DNA of 64,000 bases from Neisseriaceae bacterium. Its GTDB lineage: Bacteria; Pseudomonadota; Gammaproteobacteria; Burkholderiales; Chromobacteriaceae. How positions within the stretch are numbered: position 1 is the stretch's first letter; each line of letters opens with the position of its first letter. Position numbers and translations under genes: made by a program. The notes under the pieces are model-generated. The model saw nothing but the letters and a program-made list of their open reading frames with translations, was not told the origin of the DNA and made no database searches. Below are positions 54,797 through 64,000 of this stretch, piece after piece. The stretch lies in NCBI GenBank assembly GCA_027489245.1, contig JAIYAC010000001.1, forward strand, positions 1-64,000, written 5' to 3'.

Positions 54797-55959
54797 CGTG
54801 CCACCTTCAGGATGGCCTCGGCGGCCAACCGTGCCGAGTCGGCTTTCAGGCTGTGATGCAGCGCGGTGAAGGTATCGATGATGTCCTGCCGGCTATCCTG
54901 GTTGTCGTATAGCTCGGCCACGGCTGCGGTAAGTTTGTCGACTGTAGCGTCTTTCTGCAGCAGCTCGGGCACCACAAAGCGCTTGGCCAGGATATTGGGC
55001 AGGCCCACATACGGCAGCTTGAGCTTGCGCTTGACCAGCTGGTAGGTAAGCCACGACAGCTTGTAGCTGATCACCATCGGCTTTTTGGTCAGCGCCACTT
55101 CCAGCGTGGCGGTGCCACTGGTCACCAGTACCACGTCGGCGGCGATCATCGCCATCTGGGCGTGGCCAAACAGCTTGCGGATGGGCAGATCCCACGCCTT
55201 GTGGCGGGTGAGCAGCTGGTCGAACTGGTCCATGGTTGGCCGCGTAGCCAGCGGCACCAGAAACTGCGCGTCCGGATAGCGCGCCAGCAGTTGGCGGGCC
55301 ACGTCCAGATACAGACCGCCCATGAACTCCAGCTCGCTCTTGCGGCTGCCCGGCAGCAGGGCAAACACCGGCGCAGCCTTGGGCAGGCCCAGCTGTTCGC
55401 GCATGGCGTTCTGGTCCGGGGCGATATCAATTTCGCTGGCCAGCGGGTGGCCGACAAAGGTGGCCGGCACGCCCGCGGCGTCGTACAGCGGTTTTTCCAT
55501 GGGGAACAGGCACAGCACCTGGTCGGCGCTGTCACCGATTTTCACCACCCGCTCCGGCCGCCACGCCCAGACCGACGGGCTGACGTAGTGCACGGTACGC
55601 AGGCCGGCCTGCTTCAGCCACTTTTCCAGCCCCAGATTGAAATCCGGGGCGTCGATGCCGATAAACACGTCGGGTTTCTCGGCCAGCAGCGTGTCGCGCA
55701 GGGTACGGCGGATGCGCAGCAGCTCGGGCAGGCGCGACAGCACCTCCACATAGCCGCGCACCGCCAGGCGCTCTTGCGGCACCTGGCTGGTGAAACCGCG
55801 CGCCAGCATGCGCGGGCCGCCGATGCCGGCAAACTCGACATCGGGGTGCGCTGCCTTGAGCGCGTCCATCAAATGGGCGCCCAGCAGGTCGCCCGAGGCC
55901 TCGCCGGCGACCATGGCCACCTTGAGTGCACCCGGGCGGGTAAACAGCTTGTCTGTCAT
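54790..55959 (-). CDS. lpxB: Lipid-A-disaccharide synthase
   Basis: 389 residues. Joins UDP-diacylglucosamine and lipid X at the inner membrane. Family blocks [65 protein letters not shown] and [12 protein letters not shown]. Between lpxA (3-bp gap) and rnhB. Confidence 0.97.
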   Translation of the reverse strand: MTDKLFTRPGALKVAMVAGEASGDLLGAHLMDALKAAHPDVEFAGIGGPRMLARGFTSQVPQERLAVRGYVEVLSRLPELLRIRRTLRDTLLAEKPDVFIGIDAPDFNLGLEKWLKQAGLRTVHYVSPSVWAWRPERVVKIGDSADQVLCLFPMEKPLYDAAGVPATFVGHPLASEIDIAPDQNAMREQLGLPKAAPVFALLPGSRKSELEFMGGLYLDVARQLLARYPDAQFLVPLATRPTMDQFDQLLTRHKAWDLPIRKLFGHAQMAMIAADVVLVTSGTATLEVALTKKPMVISYKLSWLTYQLVKRKLKLPYVGLPNILAKRFVVPELLQKDATVDKLTAAVAELYDNQDSRQDIIDTFTALHHSLKADSARLAAEAILKVARC

Positions 55960-55962
55960 GGT

Positions 55963-56739
55963 CTAGCGGATAATGCCGCGGCTAGCCGCGGCAAAGAAAC
56001 GCACAAATGCGGCCAACTCGTCCTTGCCAGCAGCGGCGTCGGTTTCGATTTCGGCGCGGGCATCGTCAAACGGCAGGCCTTTGCGGTACAGCGCCTTGTA
56101 GGCGTTGCGGATGCTGCGGATCTGCTCGGGGCTAAAGCCGCGACGCTTCAGGCCTTCGGCGTTGATACCGGCCGGTACGGCGCGGTTGCCGTGTGCCATC
56201 ACGTACGGCGGCACATCCTGCGCCACAGCGCTGGAGAAAGCCGTCATGGCGTGGTCGCCGATATGGCAGAACTGATGCACGCTGGTAAAGCCGCCCAGAA
56301 TCACCCAGTCGCCCACGTGCACGTGGCCGCCCAGCGTGGCGTTGTTGGCAAAAATGGTGTTGTCGCCAATCTGGCAATCGTGGCCCAGGTGGACGTAGGC
56401 CATGATCCAGTTGTTGTTACCCAGGCGCGTCACACCAACATCTTGCGCGGTGCCGATATTGAAGGTGCAGAATTCGCGGATGGTGTTGCCGTCGCCGATT
56501 TCCAGGCGGGTAGGTTCACCGGCGTATTTTTTATCCTGCGGCACGGCACCCAGCGAGCAGAACTGGAAAATGCGGTTGTTCTTGCCAATGCTGGTGTGGC
56601 CTTCGATGACCACATGCGGGCCTACCCAGGTGCCGCTGCCGATGCTGACATTGGCACCGATGATGCTGTAGGCGCCGATTTCCACGTCATCGGCAATCTG
56701 CGCGCCATCGGCAATGATGGCGGTAGGATGAATGGCCAT
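55963..56739 (-). CDS. lpxA: UDP-N-acetylglucosamine acyltransferase
   Basis: 258 residues. First step of lipid A synthesis. Left-handed parallel beta-helix of hexapeptide repeats, with the catalytic histidine region [21 protein letters not shown], and the C-terminal helices [23 protein letters not shown] 56739 gives the standard MAIHPTAII start; the ATG at 56763 adds eight residues that cross the fabZ gap. Confidence 0.97.
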   Translation of the reverse strand: MAIHPTAIIADGAQIADDVEIGAYSIIGANVSIGSGTWVGPHVVIEGHTSIGKNNRIFQFCSLGAVPQDKKYAGEPTRLEIGDGNTIREFCTFNIGTAQDVGVTRLGNNNWIMAYVHLGHDCQIGDNTIFANNATLGGHVHVGDWVILGGFTSVHQFCHIGDHAMTAFSSAVAQDVPPYVMAHGNRAVPAGINAEGLKRRGFSPEQIRSIRNAYKALYRKGLPFDDARAEIETDAAAGKDELAAFVRFFAAASRGIIR

Positions 56740-56741
56740 GT

Positions 56742-57209
56742 TTATACCTCGCGTTTGGCACACATGATTTGCGCTTCACAGGCCACCTGGCCGTCTACCA
56801 GCGCACGGGCGTTGTATTTGGCAATGCCGCGTTTCATGGCCAGCTGTTCCACTTCCAGGGTCAGCTGGTCGCCCGGCACCACCTGGCGCTTGAAGCGTGC
56901 GTTATCGATGCCCACAAAGAAGTACAGCTCGTTCTCCGGGCGCTCGCCTTCGCTGCGAATCGACAGGATGCCGGCTGCCTGTGCCAGTGCCTCGATAATC
57001 AGCACACCCGGCATTACCGGGTACTGCTCGAAGTGGCCCATGAAAAACGGCTCGTTGATGGTCACGTTCTTGATGGCCTTGATACGCTCGTTGGCGACAA
57101 ACTCGGTCACACGGTCTACCAGCAGGAACGGGTAGCGGTGCGGCAGGTAGCGCATGATCTCGCGTACGTCGATGGATACGGCTGCGTCGGTGCTCACGGC
57201 TTCAGTCAT
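56742..57209 (-). CDS. fabZ: 3-hydroxyacyl-ACP dehydratase FabZ
   Basis: 155 residues, hot-dog fold. Catalytic His in [13 protein letters not shown], then [21 protein letters not shown] (Glu) and [14 protein letters not shown]. Supplies acyl chains for fatty acid and lipid A synthesis. Start overlaps the lpxD stop by four bases. Confidence 0.97.
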   Translation of the reverse strand: MTEAVSTDAAVSIDVREIMRYLPHRYPFLLVDRVTEFVANERIKAIKNVTINEPFFMGHFEQYPVMPGVLIIEALAQAAGILSIRSEGERPENELYFFVGIDNARFKRQVVPGDQLTLEVEQLAMKRGIAKYNARALVDGQVACEAQIMCAKREV

Positions 57210-58249
57210 GGTTGGGAATCCTTATTGTCTTGCGCTTGTTGCAGCGCTTTTTCAAGTTGTTTGACACGGGTAACCAGCTCGCCCAGGTGGCGCAGGTGCG
57301 CCGCGTTGGCCAGCCACTCTTTGTGGGTCGCCATCGGGTACACCGCGGTATAGGCGTCGGCCTGGCGGATGGATCTGGAAATCAGGGTGCCGGCACCCAC
57401 GTGGGTACCGTCGGCAATATCCAGGTGGCCAATGATGCGTGCCGCACCGCCGATGGTGCAACGCGCGCCGATCTTGGTGCTACCGGCCACGGCGGCGCAG
57501 CCGGCCATGGCGGTGTGCGCGCCCACCTGTACGTTGTGCGCCAGCTGGATCTGGTTATCCAGCTTCACGCCTTCGCCAATAATGGTGTCTTTCAGCGCGC
57601 CACGGTCGATGGTGGTATTGGCGCCTACCTCTACATCGTCACCAATCACCACCACGCCGGTTTGCGGAATCTTGAACCAGCGGTCGGTATTCCACGCCAG
57701 GCCAAAGCCGTCGGCGCCAATGACGGCACCGGCGTGCAGGATAACGCGGCTACCCAGACGGCAACCGTGGTAGAGGCTGACATTGGGGTAAATCAGCACA
57801 TCGTCGCCAATGGTCACGTTATCGCCAATGACCACGCCGGGGTGAATGATGCAGCGCTCACCAATAGTGACATGGCGACCGATGCTGACCATTTCGCGCA
57901 CCTCGGTGCTGGCTGCCACCACACTGCCCTCGCCCACCACGGCGCGCGGGTGCACGCCAGGTACAGGCGCCGGTGGCGGGTTCAGCAGCGTGGCCACGCG
58001 GGCAAAATACAGGTACGGGTCAGCCGCCAGAATCAGGCTGCGGCCAACCTTGCTGGCGGCTTCTTCCAGCGCAGGCTTGACGATAACCGCACCGGCCGCG
58101 GTGCTATCCAGCTGGCTGCGGTATTTAGGGTTGGCCAGAAAAGTGATCTGGCCAGCGCCCGCCTCTTCCATGGAGGCCAGGCGGTCGATGTCGCGGTCTT
58201 CGCCGCGCAGCTCACCGCCCAGGGCGGCCACAATGTGGGATAGTTTCAT
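57206..58249 (-). CDS. lpxD: UDP-3-O-acylglucosamine N-acyltransferase
   Basis: 347 residues. Third acyl step of lipid A. N-terminal uridine-binding part ([13 protein letters not shown]), then hexapeptide repeats with [19 protein letters not shown] and NTTIDRGAL, and the catalytic His in [19 protein letters not shown] 58249 ([12 protein letters not shown]) is preferred to 58261. One GGTTGGCCGC copy encodes KVGR. Confidence 0.97.
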   Translation of the reverse strand: MKLSHIVAALGGELRGEDRDIDRLASMEEAGAGQITFLANPKYRSQLDSTAAGAVIVKPALEEAASKVGRSLILAADPYLYFARVATLLNPPPAPVPGVHPRAVVGEGSVVAASTEVREMVSIGRHVTIGERCIIHPGVVIGDNVTIGDDVLIYPNVSLYHGCRLGSRVILHAGAVIGADGFGLAWNTDRWFKIPQTGVVVIGDDVEVGANTTIDRGALKDTIIGEGVKLDNQIQLAHNVQVGAHTAMAGCAAVAGSTKIGARCTIGGAARIIGHLDIADGTHVGAGTLISRSIRQADAYTAVYPMATHKEWLANAAHLRHLGELVTRVKQLEKALQQAQDNKDSQP

Positions 58250-58312
58250 GGGTTCTAGCAATGACGAAGCCGACTTGGCGTCGGCTTCGAGTGTTGTAAG
58301 AAGCCTTCCGGC

Positions 58313-58801
58313 TTATTTTTCCAGCTCTTTCAGCACCTTGGGCGTAATGTCCAGCTTGCCGCTTACATACACCACATCCTGCAGGATGAGGTCAAACTGC
58401 TCGCGCTCGGCCAGCTGTTTGATCACGCGGTTCGCCCGCTCCTGCACGGCAGCAAACTCTTCGTTGCGGCGCTGGTTCAGGTCTTCGCGAAAATCGCGCG
58501 ACTTGGCCTGGTACTCGCGGTCTACCGATGCCAGCTCACGCTCCATCGCACGGCGCTCGCTATCTGCCGGCTTGCCTTTTGCCAGCTGCGACTCCAGCTC
58601 TTTGCCCCGGGCAGCCAGCTTTTTCAGCTCGGCCTCGCGGTTGGCAAACTCGCGTTCCAGCTTTTTCTGCGCATTCAGCGCAGGGGCGGCTTCGCGATAG
58701 ACACGCTCGGTATTGACGTAGCCGATTTTCATGTCGGCTGCGCTTGCGCAGGTCGATGCCAGCACCAGAGGCAGTGCCAGCAGCAGGCGTTTAAATGGCA
58801 T
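58313..58801 (-). CDS. skp: OmpH/Skp periplasmic chaperone
   Basis: 162 residues. Signal peptide ending ASAAD, then KIGYVNTERVYREAAPALNA and a long charged coiled coil with the Skp C-terminal core (QFDLILQDVVYVSGKLDIT). Carries unfolded outer-membrane proteins through the periplasm to BamA, encoded 9 bp upstream. ATG 58801 has AAGGAG at 5 bp; GTG 58807 would overlap that site. Confidence 0.95.
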   Translation of the reverse strand: MPFKRLLLALPLVLASTCASAADMKIGYVNTERVYREAAPALNAQKKLEREFANREAELKKLAARGKELESQLAKGKPADSERRAMERELASVDREYQAKSRDFREDLNQRRNEEFAAVQERANRVIKQLAEREQFDLILQDVVYVSGKLDITPKVLKELEK

Positions 58802-58810
58802 GCTCACTCC

Positions 58811-61096
58811 TTAGAACACTTGGCCGATCGTAAACTGGAAGCGCTGTAACTGGTCGCCACTTTCTTTCTTCAGCGGCAAGGCATAGCTGAATTTGAGCGG
58901 GCCAATCGGCGACAGCCAGGTCATGGCCAGACCCGCCGAGTAGCGCAAGCCATCCGTGGCACTGACCGAGGCTTCTTTCGGGTCCCACAGCGTACCCGCG
59001 TCAAAGAACAGGCTGGTACGCAGGCTGCGGTTGTCACGCATCCCCGGGAAGGGGAACAGCAGCTCCAGCGAGCTGGTGATCTTGCGTGTACCACCCAGGG
59101 CGTCACCGTTGGTGTCCAGCGGGCCCATGCTACCGTTTTCATAGCCGCGCACCGAGCCCAGGCCACCCAGATAGTAGTTCTGGAAGAACGGCAGGCGTTT
59201 GGTTTTGCCATAACCGTTGGCGTACCCTACTTCACCGCTGGCGGCCAGGGTAAAGTTTTTCGACAGTGGCCAGAACCACGCCTGGTTATGCGACATGCGG
59301 TAGTACTGGATATCACCGCCTGGCATACCTGCATCCAGGTAGACGCCCATGCTGTAACCACGCGTTGGCCACAAGGCGCTATCGCGGGTATCGCGCGACC
59401 AGCCTGCAGACGATAGCAGCGTGATATTGGAACGGCCATACTGGCTGACGAAATCCTTGTAGCGCTGCGGGCTATCGCTATAGAGCGTAATCGCGGTATT
59501 TTCCGCGCCAAAGCTGTAGTTGATGCGGTCGAATTCTGTTACCGGCACACCAAAACGTACCGCCGCACCGGTCGTGCTGGTTTTGTACTTGTTGGTATCC
59601 GTGGCCGACGGGTTATACACGCGGCGGTACAGATCGTAGCCTACGCTGACACCATCTACCGTGTAATACGGGTCGGTAAACGATATGGTGGAGTTCTTGG
59701 TGGTTTTGCCATTGGAGAAGCTGAACGACAAAGATTTACCCGACCCCAGCACGTTAGCTTGCGACACCGAAGCGCTCAGCTGCAAGCCATCGCCCTGGGC
59801 GTAACCGATACCGGCATTGATCGAGCCGGTAGCACGCTCTTTTACCACCACGTTCATGTCCACCTGATCTGCGGTATCCACCACAGCCGGGGTCTCGATG
59901 TTCACGGTTTCAAAGTAGCCCAGCAGCTCAAGACGCTCTTTGCTGCGCTTGATCGCGGCGCCATTGTACTGCGCGCTTTCCAGCTGGCGCAGCTCGCGGC
60001 GAATCACTTCATCGCGGGTGCGGGTATTACCTGCAATATTCACGCGGCGCACGGAGGTAAGGCGACCCGGGTCAACAAAGAAAGTCAGCGCAACCGTGCT
60101 TTTGTCTTTATCGATTTCCGGCACCGGGTTCACGCTGACAAACGCGTAGCCATCCGCCTCCAGGCGCTCGGTCAGTGCGGCGATGGACGCGTTGATTTCT
60201 TCACGGTTGAACAGCGCACCTTGCTTGATGGTAATCAGCTGGCGCAGTTCCGCTTCGGGCACACGCAGGTCGCCGGCCAGGCGGATGTCGGAAATCTTGT
60301 ATTGTTTGCCTTCGGACAGGTTGGCCGTGACATACATGTCCTGCTTGTCCGCGCTGATGGCTACTTGCGTGGATTCGATATTGAATTCGGCGTAACCCTG
60401 ATTCAGATAATAAGCGCGCAGTTTTTCCAGGTCGGCCGACAGTTGCTGGCGCGAGTAGCGGTCCGAGCGCGACAGCCAGGTCATGAAACCCGATGGCGTC
60501 AGCGACATTTCGTCCAGCAGGGTATCTTCACTAAAGGCACGGTTGCCTACAATGCGGATATCCTTGATTTTGGCGGTAACGCCTTCCACGATGTCCAGCG
60601 TCACGGCAACACGGTTGCGTTCCAGACGGGTAATCTGGGTCTGGATCTCAGCCGAATACTTGCCTTTACTGAAGTACTGGCGCTTGAGCTCTTGCACCGC
60701 CTGGTCCAGCAGACCCTGGTCAAAAATGCGCGACTCGGCCAGGCCATTGTCTTTCATGGCCTTGATCAGCTGCTCTTTCGGGAACTCTTTGCTGCCATTG
60801 ACTTGCAGCTGGGCGATGACCGGGCGCTCGCTTACCGCCAGCACCAGCACGTCGCCATCAGACTCGACGCGTACGTCGTTAAAGAAACCGGTAGCAAACA
60901 AGGCCTTGATGGCCTCTGCGGCACGCTGCTGGGTAAAGGTATCCCCCACTTTCAGCGGCAGGTAGTTGAAGACGGTACCCGGCTCGGTACGCTGCAGGCC
61001 TTCAACACGAATGTCCTTGATAACAAAACTGTCCGCGGCCCAGGCCGGGGACAAAAAGGCAGCGGCAACAGCGGCTGCAAGAAAGCGTTTGTTCAT
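58811..61096 (-). CDS. bamA: Outer-membrane assembly factor BamA
   Basis: 761 residues. Signal peptide ending SPAWAAD, five POTRA domains (for example IKDIRVEGLQRTEPGTVFNYL, YKISDIRLAG, RRVNIAGNTRTRDEVIRREL), then a 16-stranded barrel with the conserved GLGSVRGYENG loop and a C-terminal Phe (FTIGQVF). Core of the BAM complex, which also inserts CdiB-type transporters such as the one at 4504-6234. ATG 61096 is supported by the signal peptide. Confidence 0.98.
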   Translation of the reverse strand: MNKRFLAAAVAAAFLSPAWAADSFVIKDIRVEGLQRTEPGTVFNYLPLKVGDTFTQQRAAEAIKALFATGFFNDVRVESDGDVLVLAVSERPVIAQLQVNGSKEFPKEQLIKAMKDNGLAESRIFDQGLLDQAVQELKRQYFSKGKYSAEIQTQITRLERNRVAVTLDIVEGVTAKIKDIRIVGNRAFSEDTLLDEMSLTPSGFMTWLSRSDRYSRQQLSADLEKLRAYYLNQGYAEFNIESTQVAISADKQDMYVTANLSEGKQYKISDIRLAGDLRVPEAELRQLITIKQGALFNREEINASIAALTERLEADGYAFVSVNPVPEIDKDKSTVALTFFVDPGRLTSVRRVNIAGNTRTRDEVIRRELRQLESAQYNGAAIKRSKERLELLGYFETVNIETPAVVDTADQVDMNVVVKERATGSINAGIGYAQGDGLQLSASVSQANVLGSGKSLSFSFSNGKTTKNSTISFTDPYYTVDGVSVGYDLYRRVYNPSATDTNKYKTSTTGAAVRFGVPVTEFDRINYSFGAENTAITLYSDSPQRYKDFVSQYGRSNITLLSSAGWSRDTRDSALWPTRGYSMGVYLDAGMPGGDIQYYRMSHNQAWFWPLSKNFTLAASGEVGYANGYGKTKRLPFFQNYYLGGLGSVRGYENGSMGPLDTNGDALGGTRKITSSLELLFPFPGMRDNRSLRTSLFFDAGTLWDPKEASVSATDGLRYSAGLAMTWLSPIGPLKFSYALPLKKESGDQLQRFQFTIGQVF

Positions 61097-61109
61097 AATT
61101 GTTATGATC

Positions 61110-62447
61110 CTAGCCGGCCAGCAACCGGGCGAAGTCATTAAACAGGGCCAGCATCATGACTGTCAGAATGAAAGCCATCCCCAGACGCTGACCGACTTCG
61201 TACACGCGATCGGGAAGCGGTCGCCCCCGAATCAGTTCTGCCACATGATACAGCAAGTGCCCGCCATCCAGCACTGGCACGGGTAGCAGATTGAATACCC
61301 CAAGACTGACACTGATCAGCGCCATGAATTCCAGCAGTGCAACCACGCCGATATCGGCGCTCTTGCCCGCGTACTCGGCAATGGTAATCGGGCCGCTCAA
61401 AGCATCCAGTGATACGCCGCCTGTCAGCATGGCGGCCAGCGTACCCAGTGTGCTGCGGCACAGGTCCCACGTGCGCGCCAGCGCAGCCGGTACCGCCTCG
61501 GCGGCAGGCACTTGTACGCGCTGCTGCAGGCTGGCCAGCCAGGCCTCGTCTACGGCAGGGGCCGCACCGATGCGGCCAACCTTGACGCCATCCTGGTCGA
61601 TACTGTCCGGACGCAGCGGCAGCTGCAGCGGCTTGCCGGCACGCTGTACGGTCAGGACAAACTGCTCGCCAGGGTGGTTGTGCACCCATAGCACCCATGC
61701 TTCCCAGCTGGCCACCGGCTTGCCACCCACGGCGAGCAGCTTGTCACCCGCCTGCAGGCCGGCCCGCGCCGCCGCGCCACCCGGCAGCACGGCGCCGATT
61801 TGCGGCAGATAGCGCGCAGGCATGACACCCAGCTTGCCCATGGTGGCCTGGTCGAATTTTTCCAGCCCGAAGGCTGGCAAGTCCAGGCGGGCCACCAGCG
61901 GCTGCCCGGCACGCTGCAGACCCAGCGCCAGCTGGCCATCATTCACGATGGCCATGCCCATGGTCTGGCGAGCCTCTGCCCAGTCGGCCACGGGGGCGCC
62001 ATTCACACTGACAATGCGGTCACCCGCACGCACGCCGGCCGCTGCGGCAGCAGTTTGCGCTGCGACAGTACCGACTAATGGCTGCAGCCGGGTTTGTTCG
62101 CCACTCATGGTGATGGCAAACAGCACCACGGCCAGCAGCAGGTTGGCCGCCGGGCCCGCCAGTACGATGATCATGCGCTGCCATACCGGGCGCTGGTTAA
62201 ACGCGCGGTGGCGATCCTGGCTGTCTACCGGGGCCTCGCGCTCATCCAGCATGCGCACATAGCCACCCAGCGGTATCCACGCCAGGCGCCATTCGGTATC
62301 CCCTACGGTGCGGGCATAAATGGTTTTGCCAAAGCCGATGGAAAAAGTCAGCACTTTCACGCCGCACAAGCGCGCGGCCAGAAAATGGCCAAACTCGTGA
62401 AAAGTGACCAGTACACCGATAACCAGCAGGAAGGCCAGAATGGTCAT
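61110..62447 (-). CDS. rseP: Site-2 metalloprotease RseP
   Basis: 445-residue membrane zinc protease that cuts anti-sigma factors and signal-peptide remnants. Zinc motif HEFGH at residues 17-21, two PDZ domains (VRAGDRIVSVNGAPVADWAE, LQAGDKLLAVGGKPVASWE), and the third zinc ligand motif VLDGGHLLYH. ATG 62447 overlaps the dxr stop by four bases; the much longer ATG 62663 lies inside dxr and is wrong. Confidence 0.96.
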   Translation of the reverse strand: MTILAFLLVIGVLVTFHEFGHFLAARLCGVKVLTFSIGFGKTIYARTVGDTEWRLAWIPLGGYVRMLDEREAPVDSQDRHRAFNQRPVWQRMIIVLAGPAANLLLAVVLFAITMSGEQTRLQPLVGTVAAQTAAAAAGVRAGDRIVSVNGAPVADWAEARQTMGMAIVNDGQLALGLQRAGQPLVARLDLPAFGLEKFDQATMGKLGVMPARYLPQIGAVLPGGAAARAGLQAGDKLLAVGGKPVASWEAWVLWVHNHPGEQFVLTVQRAGKPLQLPLRPDSIDQDGVKVGRIGAAPAVDEAWLASLQQRVQVPAAEAVPAALARTWDLCRSTLGTLAAMLTGGVSLDALSGPITIAEYAGKSADIGVVALLEFMALISVSLGVFNLLPVPVLDGGHLLYHVAELIRGRPLPDRVYEVGQRLGMAFILTVMMLALFNDFARLLAG

Positions 62448-63622
62448 GCCGCCACCCACTCGCCCACCAGGCGGCGCGTCGCGGCGTCCTTGGCCAACAG
62501 GCTTTCCAGATCGTGGCTTAGCGCCAGATCGCTCTCTGCCAGCGCCTGCTCTATCAGCTGCGGAATCTGCAGGAAGCCGATGCGCCCGGCCAGAAAGCTG
62601 GCTACCGCTACCTCGTTGGCCGCATTCATCACGGCGGAGGCGTCGCCACCGGCTTTCAGGCAATCAAATGCCAGTTTCAGGCACGGGAAACGCTGCAGAT
62701 CGGGCGCTTCGAACGTCAGTGCACCCATGGTCAGGAAATCCAGCGGCTGCACCGGCGCGGCAATACGCTGCGGCCAGGCCATGGCGTAGGCAATGGGCGT
62801 ACGCATATCGGGCGAGCCCAGCTGCGCCAGGATGCTGCCATCGTGATAGCGCACCATGGAGTGGATAACGCTTTGCGGGTGCACCACTACCTTGATTTGC
62901 TCGGGCGGCGTGCGGAACAGCCAGTGCGCCTCAATCACCTCCAGCCCTTTGTTCATCAGGCTAGCGGAATCTACCGAAATCTTGCGGCCCATCACCCAGT
63001 TAGGGTGTTTGCAGGCATCGTCGGCGGTAACGTGCTGCAGCTGCGCTAGCATATGGTGGCGAAAAGGGCCGCCAGACGCGGTGAGAATCAGCTCTACCAC
63101 GCCTGCGGCGGCCAGGTCACCATCAAAACCAGCAGGCAGGGCCTGGAACAGCGCGTTGTGTTCGCTATCTACAGGCAGCAGCGTCGCGCCGCCCTCGCGC
63201 ACGGCGCGCATGAACAGGTCGCCCGCCACGACCAGCGATTCCTTATTGGCCAGCAGAATGCGCTTGCCCGCCCGTGCGGCAGCCAGGGTTGGCCGCAGGC
63301 CGGCTGCACCGACGATTGCCGCCATGACCATATCCACCTCGGCCGCCGTCGACACCTCGGTCAGCGCCGCCTCGCCGTCCAGCACTTGGGTCTGGCTGCC
63401 TGCGTCAGCGAGCAGACTGCGCAGGCGCTGTGCTGCTTGCGGGTCTACCAGCACCGCATAACGCGGGCTATGTTGCAGGCATTGGGCAAACAGCTTGTCG
63501 GCCTGGCTATGGGCCGCCAGGGCAAAAACACGGTAGCGCGACGGGTGCATGGCAACCACATCCAGCGTGTTGGTACCGATGCTACCGGTCGCGCCCAGTA
63601 CAGTTATCAATTGAATAGTCAT
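62444..63622 (-). CDS. dxr: 1-deoxy-D-xylulose 5-phosphate reductoisomerase
   Basis: 392 residues. Second step of the non-mevalonate isoprenoid pathway. NADPH loop VLGATGSIGTNTLDVV, then ILLANKESLVVAG, LPVDSEHNALFQAL, SGGPFRHH, HPNWVMGRKISVDSASLMNKGLEVIEAHWLF. ATG 63622 fits the family; 63676 is too long. Between cdsA and rseP as usual in this group. Confidence 0.97.
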   Translation of the reverse strand: MTIQLITVLGATGSIGTNTLDVVAMHPSRYRVFALAAHSQADKLFAQCLQHSPRYAVLVDPQAAQRLRSLLADAGSQTQVLDGEAALTEVSTAAEVDMVMAAIVGAAGLRPTLAAARAGKRILLANKESLVVAGDLFMRAVREGGATLLPVDSEHNALFQALPAGFDGDLAAAGVVELILTASGGPFRHHMLAQLQHVTADDACKHPNWVMGRKISVDSASLMNKGLEVIEAHWLFRTPPEQIKVVVHPQSVIHSMVRYHDGSILAQLGSPDMRTPIAYAMAWPQRIAAPVQPLDFLTMGALTFEAPDLQRFPCLKLAFDCLKAGGDASAVMNAANEVAVASFLAGRIGFLQIPQLIEQALAESDLALSHDLESLLAKDAATRRLVGEWVAA

Positions 63623-63629
63623 GCAGTAC

Positions 63630-64000
63630 TCATGCAAGCAGCAAACGCAGCGCGTGCGATACGGCCAGAACGGCAATCAGGCTATCGATACGGTCGTAAA
63701 CACCGCCGTGGCCCGGCAGCAGATTACTGCTGTCCTTGATGCCGGCGCTACGCTTGAACCAGGATTCCAGCAGGTCACCTACCACACTGACTGCGGTCAG
63801 GCCCATGGCCAATGGCAGCAACACAGCCAGCGGCAGCGGGATGTTCAGCCAGCCCAGGTCGTTAACGAACCAGACATAGGCCGCCACCCCCACCACCGCA
63901 CCCGCCACGCCTTCCCAGCTCTTGCCGGGGCTGATGGCTGGGGCCAGTTTATGCTTGCCAAAGGTTTTGCCGGCGAAATAAGCGGCCACATCGGCCACCC
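63630..64000 (-). CDS. cdsA: Phosphatidate cytidylyltransferase, 5' end beyond the window
   Basis: C-terminal part only. Shows the CdsA signature SWFKRSAGIKDSSNLLPGHGG followed by VYDRIDSL, preceded by DVAAYFAGKTFGKHKLAPAISPGKSWEG and membrane segments. Makes CDP-diacylglycerol, the substrate that leads to phosphatidylserine and then, through Psd in this window, to phosphatidylethanolamine. The frame continues through the right edge. Confidence 0.95.
   Translation of the reverse strand, partial: VADVAAYFAGKTFGKHKLAPAISPGKSWEGVAGAVVGVAAYVWFVNDLGWLNIPLPLAVLLPLAMGLTAVSVVGDLLESWFKRSAGIKDSSNLLPGHGGVYDRIDSLIAVLAVSHALRLLLA

Larger units (their letters stand above)
443..63296. repeat. Dispersed decamer family GGTTGGCCGC, 31 hand-located copies
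   Basis: Starts of GGTTGGCCGC on the plus strand: 443, 7187, 7549, 9126, 12121, 14304, 14934, 30365, 32329, 38102, 40365, 50028, 55234, 62141, 63287. Starts of the reverse GCGGCCAACC: 14000, 22068, 22517, 26587, 29407, 30513, 33931, 35689, 38110, 38929, 44661, 52041, 54202, 54821, 58040, 61572. Many copies extend to AGGTTGGCCGCA. About 20 further sites match the last nine bases only (for example 3717, 20149, 37748, 49067, 62615). Coordinates were read by eye; a few copies may have been missed. Confidence 0.85.

Noticed and set aside
59759-61141. 460-codon plus-strand frame opposite bamA
   Set aside because: Antisense of POTRA-coding sequence; no start signal or known domain.
443-63296. Reading the GGTTGGCCGC word as a Chi or KOPS-like polar motif
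   Set aside because: Copies are nearly equal on both strands across the window (15 versus 16), while such motifs are strongly polar.
443-63296. Reading the word as a mobile repeat such as a REP or MITE
   Set aside because: Only about 10-14 bases are shared; flanks are unrelated and most copies lie in frame inside conserved proteins.
1-64000. tRNA, rRNA, CRISPR, prophage or insertion-sequence features
   Set aside because: No cloverleaf-like tRNA sequence, rRNA block, regularly spaced repeat, integrase or transposase was found.

Overview
The window is a GC-rich (roughly 60-65 % by eye) chromosomal segment of a betaproteobacterium. The conserved blocks cdsA-dxr-rseP-bamA-skp-lpxD-fabZ-lpxA-lpxB-rnhB and tig-clpP-clpX-lon-hupB-ppiD, together with psd, dnaB, sodB and the overall protein style, suggest Neisseriales and most likely a Chromobacteriaceae-type organism (Vogesella/Aquitalea/Chromobacterium-like). 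The taxonomic placement is inference from gene order and protein character; no rRNA gene is present to test it. No tRNA, rRNA, IS element, prophage or CRISPR array was seen.

Layout. 1-6234 (minus): a two-partner secretion / contact-dependent inhibition locus in the order outer-membrane transporter (CdiB/TpsB), HlyC-like lysine acyltransferase, giant CdiA/FHA exoprotein; the toxin end lies beyond the left edge. 6498-10593: psd, a zinc-type alcohol dehydrogenase relative divergent from a LysR regulator, and an orphan sugar-binding-type periplasmic protein. 10926-13276: a hypothetical protein, a YfbR-like HD phosphohydrolase and a DUF4394 lipoprotein. 13297-17927: sbcD-sbcC. 18221-21419: dusC, then GNAT, DUF1653, histone-deacetylase-like and msrA genes. 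21525-27006: a tightly overlapping operon of CHASE/PAS histidine kinase, FixJ-type regulator, nadK and recN. 27092-28999: a large zinc-ribbon membrane protein of unknown function. 29118-32822: aminotransferase and PuuA-type glutamine synthetase genes facing a GntR regulator, with two identical 12-bp palindromes between them. 33007-36615: diguanylate cyclase, lone flagellin, small hypothetical, alpha/beta hydrolase and [2Fe-2S] protein. 36665-41970: dnaB, BaiN/HI0933 flavoprotein, sodB, ppiD. 42110-48378: hupB, lon, clpX, clpP, tig (protein quality control). 48752-53416: moaC, flavin reductase, exonuclease, DUF3616 protein, ferredoxin and moeA. 53490-64000: a small hypothetical, a DNA glycosylase, then the envelope-biogenesis cluster ending in a partial cdsA.

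The most notable non-gene signal is a 10-bp word, GGTTGGCCGC (reverse GCGGCCAACC), found by hand 31 times, about once per 2 kb. It occurs nearly equally on both strands, in several reading frames, between genes, and once as a perfect inverted pair. Its behaviour resembles the DNA uptake sequence of Neisseriaceae, but the word is completely different from GCCGTCTGAA. I suggest it is an uptake-sequence-like or other genome-wide signal; I know of no description of it.

Many long open frames opposite real genes (for example in sbcC, tig/clpP and bamA) are products of GC-rich codon structure and are not listed. Starts were moved to internal ATG/GTG/TTG codons where a Shine-Dalgarno sequence or the family N-terminus decided it.
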